Source: Kineosporiaceae bacterium (GTDB lineage Bacteria; Actinomycetota; Actinomycetes; Actinomycetales; Kineosporiaceae). From it: a stretch of DNA of 64,000 bases. Shown here piece after piece: positions 25,643 through 33,644 of this stretch. The stretch's first letter is position 1; each line of letters begins with the position of its first letter. A model generated the notes under the pieces. It saw only the letters and a list, made by a program, of their open reading frames with translations. It was not told where the DNA came from and ran no database searches. The DNA is taken from the NCBI GenBank assembly GCA_016713225.1, contig JADJPO010000004.1:474190-538189 (forward strand). The letters run 5' to 3'. The position numbers and the translations under genes were made by a program.

Positions 25643-25666
25643 ATTGACTCATTAGCCCTCAATGAG
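25643..25666. promoter_or_regulatory. Probable LysR-binding dyads in the lysR/fmdB intergenic region
   Basis: ATTGA (25643-25647) and TCAAT (25659-25663) are separated by 11 bases, the usual LysR-type T-N11-A geometry; CTCATT-N7-AATGAG overlaps it at 25648-25666, and a further ATTGAC follows at 25671. The stretch is markedly AT-rich. It lies about 70 bases before fmdB and 55 before the lysR start, suited to activation of fmdB and autoregulation. Confidence 0.65.
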
Positions 25667-25735
25667 GACCATTGACCAATCATCCAACCCAGCTCGGATG
25701 CCGTTCGGTCACTGCTCCTGACCTCAGGGGGTGCC

Positions 25736-26065
25736 ATGGCAACGTTCGCCTACCGCTGCACCGCCACCACCTGCCCTTCCACTGCGCAGAGCGACCCTGG
25801 CTTCGATGCCACGTTCCCGATCGGGACGGCGCCGGCCACCCTGGCGTGCCCCACCTGTGGGACTGATGCGGTCCGGGTGTTCACCCCGCCACGGCTGGCC
25901 CTGACCCCCCGAGGGCTGACCGCGGCGCTGGACGCCGCGCAGCGTTCGCGGGTCGAGCCCGAGGTCGTGGCCGGACCGCCACCTCGCACCGGCTCCACCC
26001 GCCGGGCGAACCGCCAGGTCGAGCCACAGGTCAACCCTGCCCTGGCGAGGCTGCCTCGTCCCTGA
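25736..26065 (+). CDS. FmdB-type zinc-ribbon protein
   Basis: A 109-residue protein. Residues 1-50 form a small zinc ribbon with C8, C13, C38 and C41 (CTATTC and CPTC), similar to FmdB regulatory-type proteins found beside formamidase genes. The second half is a basic, Pro/Arg-rich tail without recognised features, longer than in typical FmdB proteins. AGGGGGTG precedes the ATG at good spacing. It is the first gene of the fmdB-amiS-fmdA operon. FmdB proteins are assumed regulatory or maturation factors; evidence is thin. Confidence 0.75.
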   Translation: MATFAYRCTATTCPSTAQSDPGFDATFPIGTAPATLACPTCGTDAVRVFTPPRLALTPRGLTAALDAAQRSRVEPEVVAGPPPRTGSTRRANRQVEPQVNPALARLPRP

Positions 26066-26146
26066 CGAGCCCGCAGCGCGAACCATCCCTCGCATCCCCA
26101 CGCATTCCCCTCCATTCCCGTCCCCTCCCATCCCCGGAGGTGTGCC

Positions 26147-26776
26147 ATGGGCAGTGTCGGGCTGCTCTACGTCGGCGCCGTCCTGTTCATCAACGGCGCC
26201 ATGTTGCTGGGGTGGGTGAAGGGCACGGCGGCGGCACCGATGAACGTGTTCGTCGGTCTGCTGCAGGTGTTCACGCCCACCTATCTGATCGTCACCGCCG
26301 ACGGGAACGCCGAGCAGATCCTCGGTGCCTCGGGCCTGTACCTGTTCGGCTTCACCTACCTCTACGTCGCCTTCAACCTGTTCTTCGGTCTGGACGGCAG
26401 CGGGCTGGGCTGGTTCTCCGGCTTCGTCGCCGTGTGCGCCGTGGTGTTCGCCTACCTGAGCTTCACGCGGAGCCCCACGGACGCGACGTTCGGCGTCATC
26501 TGGCTCTACTGGGCCTTCCTCTGGGCCCTGTTCTGGTTGGTACTGGCCCGCGGCGCCGAGCACCTCACCCGCTTCACCGGCGGCGTGGCGGCCGTCCAGG
26601 GGTGGGTCACCGGCGTCCTGCCGGCCTTCCTGCTGCTCACCGGCAACTGGAAGGGCACGAACACCGCCTGGGCCGTCGGCTATGCCGTGTTCGGCCTGGT
26701 CGTGTTCGGCCTGCTCTATCTGAGACTTCGCGAAACCGCAACGGTCCCAACGGCTTCGGCACCTGCCGCTGCCTGA
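26147..26776 (+). CDS. AmiS/UreI family amide or urea channel
   Basis: A 209-residue integral membrane protein with six or seven hydrophobic helices and short loops, matching AmiS/UreI in length and pattern: VGLLYVGAVLFINGAMLLG at the start, FVGLLQVFTPTYLIV, LYLFGFTYLYVAFNLFFGLD, and a late PAFLLLTGNWKG segment. UreI is a proton-gated urea channel and AmiS accompanies aliphatic amidases; with a formamidase next to it, uptake of formamide or short amides is most likely. A clear GGAGG stands before the ATG, and the formamidase follows 28 bases later. Confidence 0.9.
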   Translation: MGSVGLLYVGAVLFINGAMLLGWVKGTAAAPMNVFVGLLQVFTPTYLIVTADGNAEQILGASGLYLFGFTYLYVAFNLFFGLDGSGLGWFSGFVAVCAVVFAYLSFTRSPTDATFGVIWLYWAFLWALFWLVLARGAEHLTRFTGGVAAVQGWVTGVLPAFLLLTGNWKGTNTAWAVGYAVFGLVVFGLLYLRLRETATVPTASAPAAA

Positions 26777-26804
26777 TCAGACTCACTGCTCGAAGGAGCT
26801 CGCC

Positions 26805-28058
26805 ATGCCTCAGGTCGTCTTCCCGCTCGACTCGACGAAATCGTTCACCGATCAGGCCATCGTCGGCCACAACCGCTGGCACCCGGACATCCCGGCGCAG
26901 GTGCACGTCAAGCCCGGGGACTCCTTCCGGGTGCACTGTCGCGAGTGGTTCGACGGCGCGATCCACAACGACGACTCCGCCGACGACATCCTCAATGCCC
27001 CGTTGGCGGGCGTTCACGTGCTCTCCGGTCCGATCGCGGTCGAGGGTGCCCAGCCCGGTGACCTGCTGATCGTCGACATCCTGGACGTCGGCCCGATCCC
27101 GCAGGAGGACTCCGGCCCGCTGTCCGGTCAGGGTTGGGGCTACACCGGCGTGTTCGCCACCCGCAACGGGGGCGGCTTCCTGACCGAGCAGTTCCCTGAC
27201 GCCTACAAGGTGATCTGGGACTTCCGCGGCGGCGTGGCCACGTCGCGCCACATCCCCGGTGTCTCGTTCACCGGCATCGTGCACCCGGGCCTGATGGGTA
27301 CCGCACCCTCGGCGGCTCTGCTGGCGCGGTGGAATGCCCGCGAACAGGCCCTGATCGACACCGACCCGAACCGGGTGCCGCCACTGGCCCTACCGCCGCT
27401 GCCGGACAGCGCCATCCTGGGCAGCCTGACCGGCGCCGACTTCGATCGGGTCGCGGCCGAGGCCGCCCGTACCGCCCCGCCGCGCGAGAACGGCGGCAAC
27501 CAGGACATCAAGAACCTCACCAAGGGAACCCGGGTCTTCTATCCCGTCTTCGTCGACGGAGCGAACCTGTCGATGGGCGACCTGCACTTCTCCCAGGGCG
27601 ACGGTGAGATCACGTTCTGCGGGGCCATCGAGATGGGCGGGTTCATGGACCTGCACGTCGACCTGATCAAGGGCGGCATGGCGGCCTACGGGGTCGGCGA
27701 GAACGCCATCTTCATGCCGGGCAACGTCGACCCGCAGTACAGCCAGTGGCTGGCCTTCTCGGGCACCTCGGTGACCCTGGACGGCGAGCAGCGTTACCTC
27801 GACAGCCATCTGTCCTACCAGCGGGCCTGCCTGCACGCGATCGACTACCTGCAGTCCTTCGGGTACAGCGACATCCAGGCCTACATGATCCTGGGTGCCG
27901 CCCCCATCGAGGGCAGGTTGTCGGGCGTGGTCGACATTCCGAATTCGTGTTCGACGGTCTACATCCCGACGGCGATCTTCGATTTCGACGTGCGACCGGG
28001 CAAGAACGGGCCGACCCGTATCGACCCCGGCATGGGAGTGCCTCGGTCGGCCGGCTGA
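26805..28058 (+). CDS. fmdA: Formamidase (acetamidase/formamidase family)
   Basis: A 417-residue enzyme, the size of FmdA. It hydrolyses formamide to formate and ammonia in the cytoplasm. Conserved features include the N-terminal HNRWHPDIPAQVHVKPGDSF segment, the GVSFTGIVHPGLMGTAPS loop, a central NGGNQDIKNLTKGTRVFYPVFVDGA segment quoted in part by the NQDIKNL motif, and MGDLHFSQGDGEITFCGAIEM with its acidic and histidine residues. AAGGAG precedes the ATG. The product formate feeds the formate dehydrogenase encoded leftward from 24452; ammonia supplies nitrogen. Confidence 0.93.
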   Translation: MPQVVFPLDSTKSFTDQAIVGHNRWHPDIPAQVHVKPGDSFRVHCREWFDGAIHNDDSADDILNAPLAGVHVLSGPIAVEGAQPGDLLIVDILDVGPIPQEDSGPLSGQGWGYTGVFATRNGGGFLTEQFPDAYKVIWDFRGGVATSRHIPGVSFTGIVHPGLMGTAPSAALLARWNAREQALIDTDPNRVPPLALPPLPDSAILGSLTGADFDRVAAEAARTAPPRENGGNQDIKNLTKGTRVFYPVFVDGANLSMGDLHFSQGDGEITFCGAIEMGGFMDLHVDLIKGGMAAYGVGENAIFMPGNVDPQYSQWLAFSGTSVTLDGEQRYLDSHLSYQRACLHAIDYLQSFGYSDIQAYMILGAAPIEGRLSGVVDIPNSCSTVYIPTAIFDFDVRPGKNGPTRIDPGMGVPRSAG

Positions 28059-28377
28059 TCACCCGCCATCGCGAGTGCACGCCCAGATCGGACCAATCCC
28101 GACACAAAGCGCGCAATCACCTTCTCACGCAATCGTTGTCATCTCTCACCTCGACCGACGAGGCCCACCGAACATGTTTGGCGGGCAGCGCCCGTGGGTA
28201 TATCCAGGACAGCCGTCAGGCCGCCCTGGACCATGCCTTCGACGACTGCACCATTCAGACCCGAGCCGATCTCGATCATGGCTCGTGTCGTGATTCCACG
28301 GACGGAACGCCCCGGCCCCGTCGCTGACGACGGGCTCCCCGATCAGCCCGAGCCGATCCACTCCCGCGGAGGATCCC
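28059..28377. other. Non-coding stretch between fmdA and the second FmdB-like gene
   Basis: About 320 bases with no convincing reading frame on either strand. The segment is less GC-rich than its surroundings around 28085-28150. No strong hairpin, repeat or -35/-10 pair stands out. It may contain a promoter for the small gene at 28378, whose ribosome binding site (GCGGAGGATCCC) lies at its right end. Confidence 0.5.
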
Positions 28378-28542
28378 ATGACCCCTGTTCGCTATCAGTG
28401 CACCACCCCCGTCTGCCCGGCCGGTGGCGGCCGTGAGCATCACTTCGACGTCCGCTTCCCCGAGGGCACCGAGCCCGCCAGCACCCCCTGCCCGGCATGC
28501 GGCAGCGATGCCGAACGCGTCGCCGTGATGCTCATCCACTGA
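28378..28542 (+). CDS. Very small FmdB-like zinc-ribbon protein
   Basis: A 54-residue protein starting MTPVRYQCTTPVCPAGGG and ending ERVAVMLIH. Two cysteine pairs, CTTPVC and CPAC, are arranged as in the first FmdB-like protein, and the segment DVRFPEGTEPAS corresponds to its DATFPIGTAPAT. It is therefore a shorter paralogue lacking the basic tail. The ribosome binding site GGAGG is well placed before the ATG. It lies downstream of fmdA and is followed by a family A palindrome. Role unknown; a metal-binding accessory to the formamide/formate block is reasonable. Confidence 0.75.
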   Translation: MTPVRYQCTTPVCPAGGGREHHFDVRFPEGTEPASTPCPACGSDAERVAVMLIH

Positions 28543-28558
28543 CCGCCGCACCACCTCC

Positions 28559-28617
28559 GTGATCATGCAATCCGTGCACGCCGTCGATCTGAGCGCGTGC
28601 ACGGATTGCATGATCAC
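28559..28617. repeat. Long palindrome, family A copy 2
   Basis: Arms 28559-28581 and 28595-28617 (23 bases each, perfect) flank a 13-base loop. The stem core is identical to copies at 5244 and 45061, but the loop differs. Here the flanking genes point the same way (FmdB-like gene and fdhD), so it is not confined to converging gene ends. Confidence 0.9.
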
Positions 28618-28696
28618 CAGGGCATGGGTGAAGTGAGCCCTCACCACGAACAGCTGGCCGCGAGCGACGCGGCAGAACCGAACGTACGATGCGCCG

Positions 28697-29548
28697 GTGT
28701 CCATGACCACGCGGCGTCCGGTGACGCGGGTGCGTATCGAGGGGCCGGACGCCGGCATGCACGATCGCGCCGACACGCTCGCCGTCGAGGAACCGCTCGA
28801 GATCCGGCTGCTCCACGCGGGCGCCCCGGAGGGCGAACCCTTCACCGTCACCATGCGCACCCCGGGCCACGACCTCGAGCTGGCGCTGGGATTCCTGCTC
28901 GGCGACGGGGTCATCACCTCAGCGGACGACGTCACCGCGGCACGCCATTGCCCGGACGCCGCACTGGACGCCGACGGCAACCCCACCTACAACGTGGTCG
29001 AGGTGGGCCTGGCCCGACACGTCGCCCCGCCGAGCCGCGCCCTGGCCCGCCGGGTGAGCAGCGCCTGCGGCATCTGCGGCACCGAGTCGATCGACCAGGT
29101 CCGCGACCGGTGCACCACGGACGTGTCGGCGGACGACATCCGGCTCGACGCCGCCGTCCTCGCCACGTTGCCCGACCGACTGCGCGAGGGACAACGCGCC
29201 TTCGCCCGCACCGGCGGCGTCCACGCGGCGGGTCTGTTCACCCCGGACGGCGAGCTGCTCTGCCTGCGCGAGGACGTGGGCCGGCACAACGCCGTGGACA
29301 AGGTCGTGGGCTGGGCGCTCCAGCAGGGCCGCCTGCCGCTGACCGGGGCGGTGCTGCAGGTCAGCGGCCGGGCCTCCTTCGAACTGGTGCAGAAAGCCGT
29401 GACCGCGGGGTGCCCGGTGCTGGCGGCGGTGTCGGCACCGTCCTCCCTGGCGGTCGACCTGGCGAGCGAGACCGGACTGACCCTGATCGGGTTCTCGCGC
29501 GGCACCGGGTTCAACATCTACGCGGGACGCGAGCGAATCCACCGCTGA
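28697..29548 (+). CDS. fdhD: Formate dehydrogenase accessory sulfurtransferase FdhD
   Basis: A 283-residue protein of FdhD length. It passes sulfur from a cysteine desulfurase to the molybdenum cofactor, a step needed for formate dehydrogenase activity. The sulfur-carrying pair is C124 and C127 in SSACGICGTES; further conserved stretches are LALGFLLGDGVI, RTGGVHAAGLF, CLREDVGRHNAVDKVVG and GFSRGTGFNIYAG. It lies at the right end of the formamide/formate block and completes it functionally. GTG 28697 or ATG 28703 may be the start; neither has a clear ribosome binding site. Confidence 0.95.
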   Translation: MSMTTRRPVTRVRIEGPDAGMHDRADTLAVEEPLEIRLLHAGAPEGEPFTVTMRTPGHDLELALGFLLGDGVITSADDVTAARHCPDAALDADGNPTYNVVEVGLARHVAPPSRALARRVSSACGICGTESIDQVRDRCTTDVSADDIRLDAAVLATLPDRLREGQRAFARTGGVHAAGLFTPDGELLCLREDVGRHNAVDKVVGWALQQGRLPLTGAVLQVSGRASFELVQKAVTAGCPVLAAVSAPSSLAVDLASETGLTLIGFSRGTGFNIYAGRERIHR

Positions 29549-29617
29549 TCGCATGGCGGCGCAGGGCAACCAAGCAGCATGATGTGCGCAGCACTCGCCC
29601 TCGATGTGGAGGCCCAC

Positions 29618-31423
29618 ATGTCGCACACCCTGGCCAGCCTGTTCGGTGAGCGGGTTCGGCTGCTCCCCGACCGCGAGGCGTTCCGGACGCCGGACGGATC
29701 GGGCTGGACGTCGCTGAGCTGGAGTCAGACCGATGGGCGGGCGCGCGAGATCGCGGCCGCCCTGCTGGCTCACGGCGTGAGCCACGAGGACCGGGTGGCC
29801 ATCGTCTCGATGACCCGGCTGGAGTGGATCCTGGTCGACCTGGGCATCGCCCTGGCCGGGGGCGCCACCGCAGCGGTGTACCCCAACACCCAGGAATCCG
29901 ACGTCGCCTACATCCTGGCCGACTCGGGCGCCGTGATCGCGGTGGTCGAGGATGCCGGGCAGGTGGCCAAACTGGAGCGCTCCCGGGCCGAGCTGCCCGC
30001 CATCCGGCTCGTCGTGGTGATCGACCCGGCCGGGATGCCCGCCGCCGCACCCGACGGCAGCTGGGACGAGGGCTGGGTGATCACCTTCGACGAGCTGCAG
30101 GCGCAGGGCCGACGCCACCTCGAGGCCCACCCCACCGCGGTGGACGATGCGGTGGCGGGCGTGCTGCCCGAGCACCTGTCGACGCTGCTCTACACCTCGG
30201 GCACCACCGGCCGGCCGAAGGGTGTCGAGCTCACCCACGGCAACTGGGTCTACCTGGCCAAGTCGGTGGAGGACACCCGCGTGGTGCGCACCGACCAACT
30301 GCAGTTCCTGTGGCTGCCACTGTCGCACTCGTTCGGCAAGCTGCTGCTCGCGGCCCAGTACGGCGTCGGGTTCACCACGGCGGTGGACGGCCGGATCGAC
30401 AAGATCGTCGACAATCTCGCGACGATCCAGCCGTCCTTCATGGCCGCGGCGCCCCGCATCTTCGAGAAGGTGCACGCCCGGGTGACCTCGATGACCGCCG
30501 AGGCCGGTGGGGCCAAGGCGAAGATCTTCGACTGGGCCTTCCGGGTGGGCACCGAGTGCGTCCGCCGCGAACAGGCCGGCCGCTCGATCCCGCCGATCCT
30601 CGGGCTGCAGCGCCGGCTGGCCGACAAGCTGGTCTTCACCAAGATCCGCGAGCGGCTGGGCGGCCGGATCGAGATCCTGGTCTCGGGCAGCGCCGCGTTG
30701 GCCCCGCAGATCGCCGAGTGGTTCGCCGCCGCCGGACTACCGATCCTCGAGGGGTACGGCATGACCGAGACCTCGGGCGGCTGCATCGTCAACCGGCCGG
30801 GCGGCGTCCGGATCGGCACGGTGGGCATCCCGTTCCCCGACACCGAGCTGCGCATCGCCGAGGATGGCGAGCTGTTGATCCGCTCGCCCGGGGTGATGCG
30901 CGGGTACCACAACCTGCCCGACCAGACCGCCGAGGTGCTCAGCCCTGACGGCTGGCTGGCCACCGGGGATGTCGCCGAGGTCGACGCGGACGGCTATGTC
31001 AAGATCACCGACCGCAAGAAGGACCTGGTCAAGACCAGCGGTGGCAAGTACATCGCCCCGAGCCTGATCGAGGGCTCGATCAAGGCCTCCAGTCCGCTGA
31101 TCGGCCAGGTGGTGGTGATCGCCGACGGACGCAAGTTCCCCGGCGCCCTGGTCGCCCTCGATCTGGACGCCGCCACGTCCTGGAGTCAGGCCCACGGCGT
31201 GGCGGTCGACCAGGTGAACACCGACCCGCGGGTGCGCGAGCTGATCCAGACGGCCATCGACGAGGTCAACCTGACCCTCAACCGGTGGGAGCAGATCAAG
31301 CAGTTCCGGATCCTGCCGCGCGAGCTCGACGTCGCCTCGGGCGAGCTCACCCCGAGCCTGAAGATCAAGCGCGCCGTGGTGATGCGCTCGTACAACGAGC
31401 TGATCGAGGAGATGTACGGCTGA
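29618..31423 (+). CDS. Long-chain fatty acid--CoA ligase (AMP-forming)
   Basis: About 601 residues of the FadD15-like acyl-CoA synthetase group, activating fatty acids with ATP and CoA. The AMP-binding P-loop is YTSGTTGRPKGVELTHGN; other core motifs are LEGYGMTETSGG, DGWLATGDVAEVDADGY and the hinge TDRKKDLVKTSGGKYIAP with its adenylation lysine. Starting at ATG 29618 is well supported by GGAGG at 29607-29611; an upstream in-frame ATG lacks one. No membrane helices. It might feed acyl-CoA to the hydratase, dehydrogenase and carboxylase enzymes encoded elsewhere in the window. Confidence 0.93.
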   Translation: MSHTLASLFGERVRLLPDREAFRTPDGSGWTSLSWSQTDGRAREIAAALLAHGVSHEDRVAIVSMTRLEWILVDLGIALAGGATAAVYPNTQESDVAYILADSGAVIAVVEDAGQVAKLERSRAELPAIRLVVVIDPAGMPAAAPDGSWDEGWVITFDELQAQGRRHLEAHPTAVDDAVAGVLPEHLSTLLYTSGTTGRPKGVELTHGNWVYLAKSVEDTRVVRTDQLQFLWLPLSHSFGKLLLAAQYGVGFTTAVDGRIDKIVDNLATIQPSFMAAAPRIFEKVHARVTSMTAEAGGAKAKIFDWAFRVGTECVRREQAGRSIPPILGLQRRLADKLVFTKIRERLGGRIEILVSGSAALAPQIAEWFAAAGLPILEGYGMTETSGGCIVNRPGGVRIGTVGIPFPDTELRIAEDGELLIRSPGVMRGYHNLPDQTAEVLSPDGWLATGDVAEVDADGYVKITDRKKDLVKTSGGKYIAPSLIEGSIKASSPLIGQVVVIADGRKFPGALVALDLDAATSWSQAHGVAVDQVNTDPRVRELIQTAIDEVNLTLNRWEQIKQFRILPRELDVASGELTPSLKIKRAVVMRSYNELIEEMYG

Positions 31424-31450
31424 CCTGGATGGTCCTGATCGCCGGGACCC

Positions 31451-32818
31451 TCAGAACTCGGGATCGTTCATCGCTCCGTGGCGTACGGAGGGGTTGTACC
31501 GCAACACATTCGGCGCGCACGAGCACTCGAACGCGATCCGCATCGGGGCGATGCGGCCCTCGTCCTTGAGCCGGAACAACCGGTCGACCACCCGGTCGCG
31601 TACCGAGGTGGGCGAGATGGTGTTGAGGTAGATCTTGGTGCCGCCCTCGAATCCGGCCAGGGTCGAGACCCGCCACTTCAGGACGACGCGCCACGGCATC
31701 GGCACGTCGACGTCCGGCGGCTTGTGGTGCCACTCCTCGTTGCTCGGCACGTCGGCGCCGGTGGCGGCGTGGCAGGCGTGGATCAGGTCCGACATGGCCC
31801 GTAGTTCGTCCGGGCTGTGGTTCCACGGTTGGCTGCGCCCGCTCTTGGAGAAGATCTCCAAGGCCGGGAACCGGTGGCCGAACCCGGCGATGGCGATGGC
31901 GTGATCATTCTCGGCCACCACCAGGTTGTGCGCGGCGGCGTAGTTCACCGCCGCCTCGTTGTAGAGGTTCGGATTCGCCCGCACCCGCTGCACCTCGAGC
32001 TCGGCCTGCACCCCGCGTTCGTCGATCGAGACCAGTTGCTTGTGCAGGTGATCGAAGGACGCCCCGGCCGGCTTGAGCCAGTTCTGGAACACCGCGACGT
32101 AGCGGGCATAGCGATTGGCCAGGTACAGCTCGCGCATCGCCTCGACGGTGAACTGGACGTAGGCGTAGTGCTCGTCCGGGGTCAGCGTCCCGGCCGAGGC
32201 CAACTGGTGATCGTGCGTGGCGTCGTCCACGAAGTGCCGCCGGGCGACGATCACGTCATGCCCCCCGCCGAAGAACCCGTCCGCCACCTGCAGCCGGGCG
32301 GCCGTCGTCAGCGTGGCCAGGTTCTCCCCGGCAGAACGCAGCCGCGTGTCGACCAGGCCGCGCAGGTGTTCGCGACCCGCCGTGGTGGCGACGTAGGCGT
32401 CCCGATGCGCCCGCGCCGCCTCGGGGAGCGTGTGGCCGTAGTTCCGGTGCCAGTAGTCGTAGGAGATGATCTCGAACAGGTTCGGGATGCGCCGGAACTC
32501 GGCGACGCTGTCGTGCACCGTCTCGACCGTCGTCCCCGTGACGGTGCGATAGCCGCCGGCCGATGCGCCGTCCCGCACCAGCCGGCCCTTCTCGGGTGGG
32601 GTGTCGAGATAGCGCTCGCTGCAGAACGCGCAGTGCCGGCCGTCGTCCTCGGGGCGCAGCGGCGAGGGATCGGGCGAGGCGATCCCCAACGGCCGGTTGC
32701 CCCGGCCCGGCACGGTCCACACCTCGGTGCCGCTGAACGGATTGACCTGTTTGATCGTCCCGTCGGCCATCTGGTCGAGGTACTTGGGCGCAGCGAAGAA
32801 CGGACCCGTGGTGGACAT
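31451..32818 (-). CDS. DUF4921 family protein, galactose-1-phosphate uridylyltransferase-like
   Basis: About 455 residues. An N-terminal CAFCSERY cysteine pair resembles the zinc site of GalT-type HIT proteins, and FDHLHKQLVS supplies the H-x-H-x-Q-like nucleotidyl-transfer motif. NEEWHHKPP and NHSPDELRAM are further conserved-looking stretches. The protein matches the actinobacterial DUF4921 group, larger than GalT (about 350 residues). The family has no assigned reaction; nucleotidyl transfer or phosphorylysis on a sugar nucleotide is inferred from the fold. Start ATG 32818 faces maf divergently at 36 bases distance. Confidence 0.8.
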   Translation of the reverse strand: MSTTGPFFAAPKYLDQMADGTIKQVNPFSGTEVWTVPGRGNRPLGIASPDPSPLRPEDDGRHCAFCSERYLDTPPEKGRLVRDGASAGGYRTVTGTTVETVHDSVAEFRRIPNLFEIISYDYWHRNYGHTLPEAARAHRDAYVATTAGREHLRGLVDTRLRSAGENLATLTTAARLQVADGFFGGGHDVIVARRHFVDDATHDHQLASAGTLTPDEHYAYVQFTVEAMRELYLANRYARYVAVFQNWLKPAGASFDHLHKQLVSIDERGVQAELEVQRVRANPNLYNEAAVNYAAAHNLVVAENDHAIAIAGFGHRFPALEIFSKSGRSQPWNHSPDELRAMSDLIHACHAATGADVPSNEEWHHKPPDVDVPMPWRVVLKWRVSTLAGFEGGTKIYLNTISPTSVRDRVVDRLFRLKDEGRIAPMRIAFECSCAPNVLRYNPSVRHGAMNDPEF

Positions 32819-32854
32819 GCGCCCCATGCTGGCGCGGCGGCTAGCCTCCTGGCC

Positions 32855-33556
32855 ATGCCCCGCACGGTTACCGACGCCACTCTCGAGGCCTCCGATGCCC
32901 CCGCGCGCCCGATCCGCCTGGTCCTGGCCAGCGCTTCCCCCGCCCGGCTGCGCACCCTGCGTGCCGCCGGGCTCGACCCCGAGGTGGTGGTCTCGGCGGT
33001 CGACGAGGACGACGTGGTCGCCCGGTACGGCGTGACCGAGGCCGAGGACGTCGTGCTGGTCCTGGCCCGGGCCAAGGCCGAGGACGTCGCCGGATCGCTC
33101 GCCGCGGCCGACGGTTCGTCCACGCTGGTGCTGGGCTGCGACTCGATGCTCGACCTGGACGGCGAGGTGATGGGCAAGCCGACCGACCCGGACGACGCGC
33201 GCCGGCGCTGGCAGCGGATGCGCGGGCGCAGCGGCGTCCTGCACACCGGGCACTGGCTGCTCGACACCGCGCGCGGCGGCGGGTGCGTCGGTTCGGTGGC
33301 CGCGACCACGGTGCACTTCGCCGACCTGAGCGACGCCGAGATCGAGGCCTACGTCGCCTCGGGCGAGCCGCTGGCGGTGGCCGGGGCGTTCACCATCGAC
33401 GGCCTGGGCGCGGCGTTCGTGCGCGCGATCGACGGCGACCACCACAACGTCGTCGGGGTGTCGGTGCCTCTGCTGCGTGAGCTGGCCCGCGATCTCGGGG
33501 TGGACTGGCCGAGGCTGTGGCGTCACGCCCCGTCACCGAAAGCGGTGGGCGGCTGA
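32855..33556 (+). CDS. maf: Maf-like nucleotide pyrophosphatase
   Basis: About 233 residues. Maf proteins hydrolyse dTTP/UTP or modified nucleoside triphosphates to monophosphates and are linked to septum control. Signature stretches: RLVLASASPARLRTLRAAGL, VLGCDSMLDLDGEVMGKPTDPDDA with the metal-binding Asp, the RWQRMRGRSGVLHTGHWL strand and GAFTIDGLGAAFV near the C-terminus. The N-terminus has about 17 residues beyond the usual start at RLVLASAS. In many actinobacteria maf adjoins the accB-accE genes, but here it is 25 kb away. Confidence 0.9.
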   Translation: MPRTVTDATLEASDAPARPIRLVLASASPARLRTLRAAGLDPEVVVSAVDEDDVVARYGVTEAEDVVLVLARAKAEDVAGSLAAADGSSTLVLGCDSMLDLDGEVMGKPTDPDDARRRWQRMRGRSGVLHTGHWLLDTARGGGCVGSVAATTVHFADLSDAEIEAYVASGEPLAVAGAFTIDGLGAAFVRAIDGDHHNVVGVSVPLLRELARDLGVDWPRLWRHAPSPKAVGG

Positions 33557-33644
33557 TTACCACGCGTCTCGGTGCCTCTCGGCCGGGTGAATGGCCGACC
33601 CTCCCGGTTGAGCGGGCTCGGTGTGAGGGAGGACACTCGGTGCC

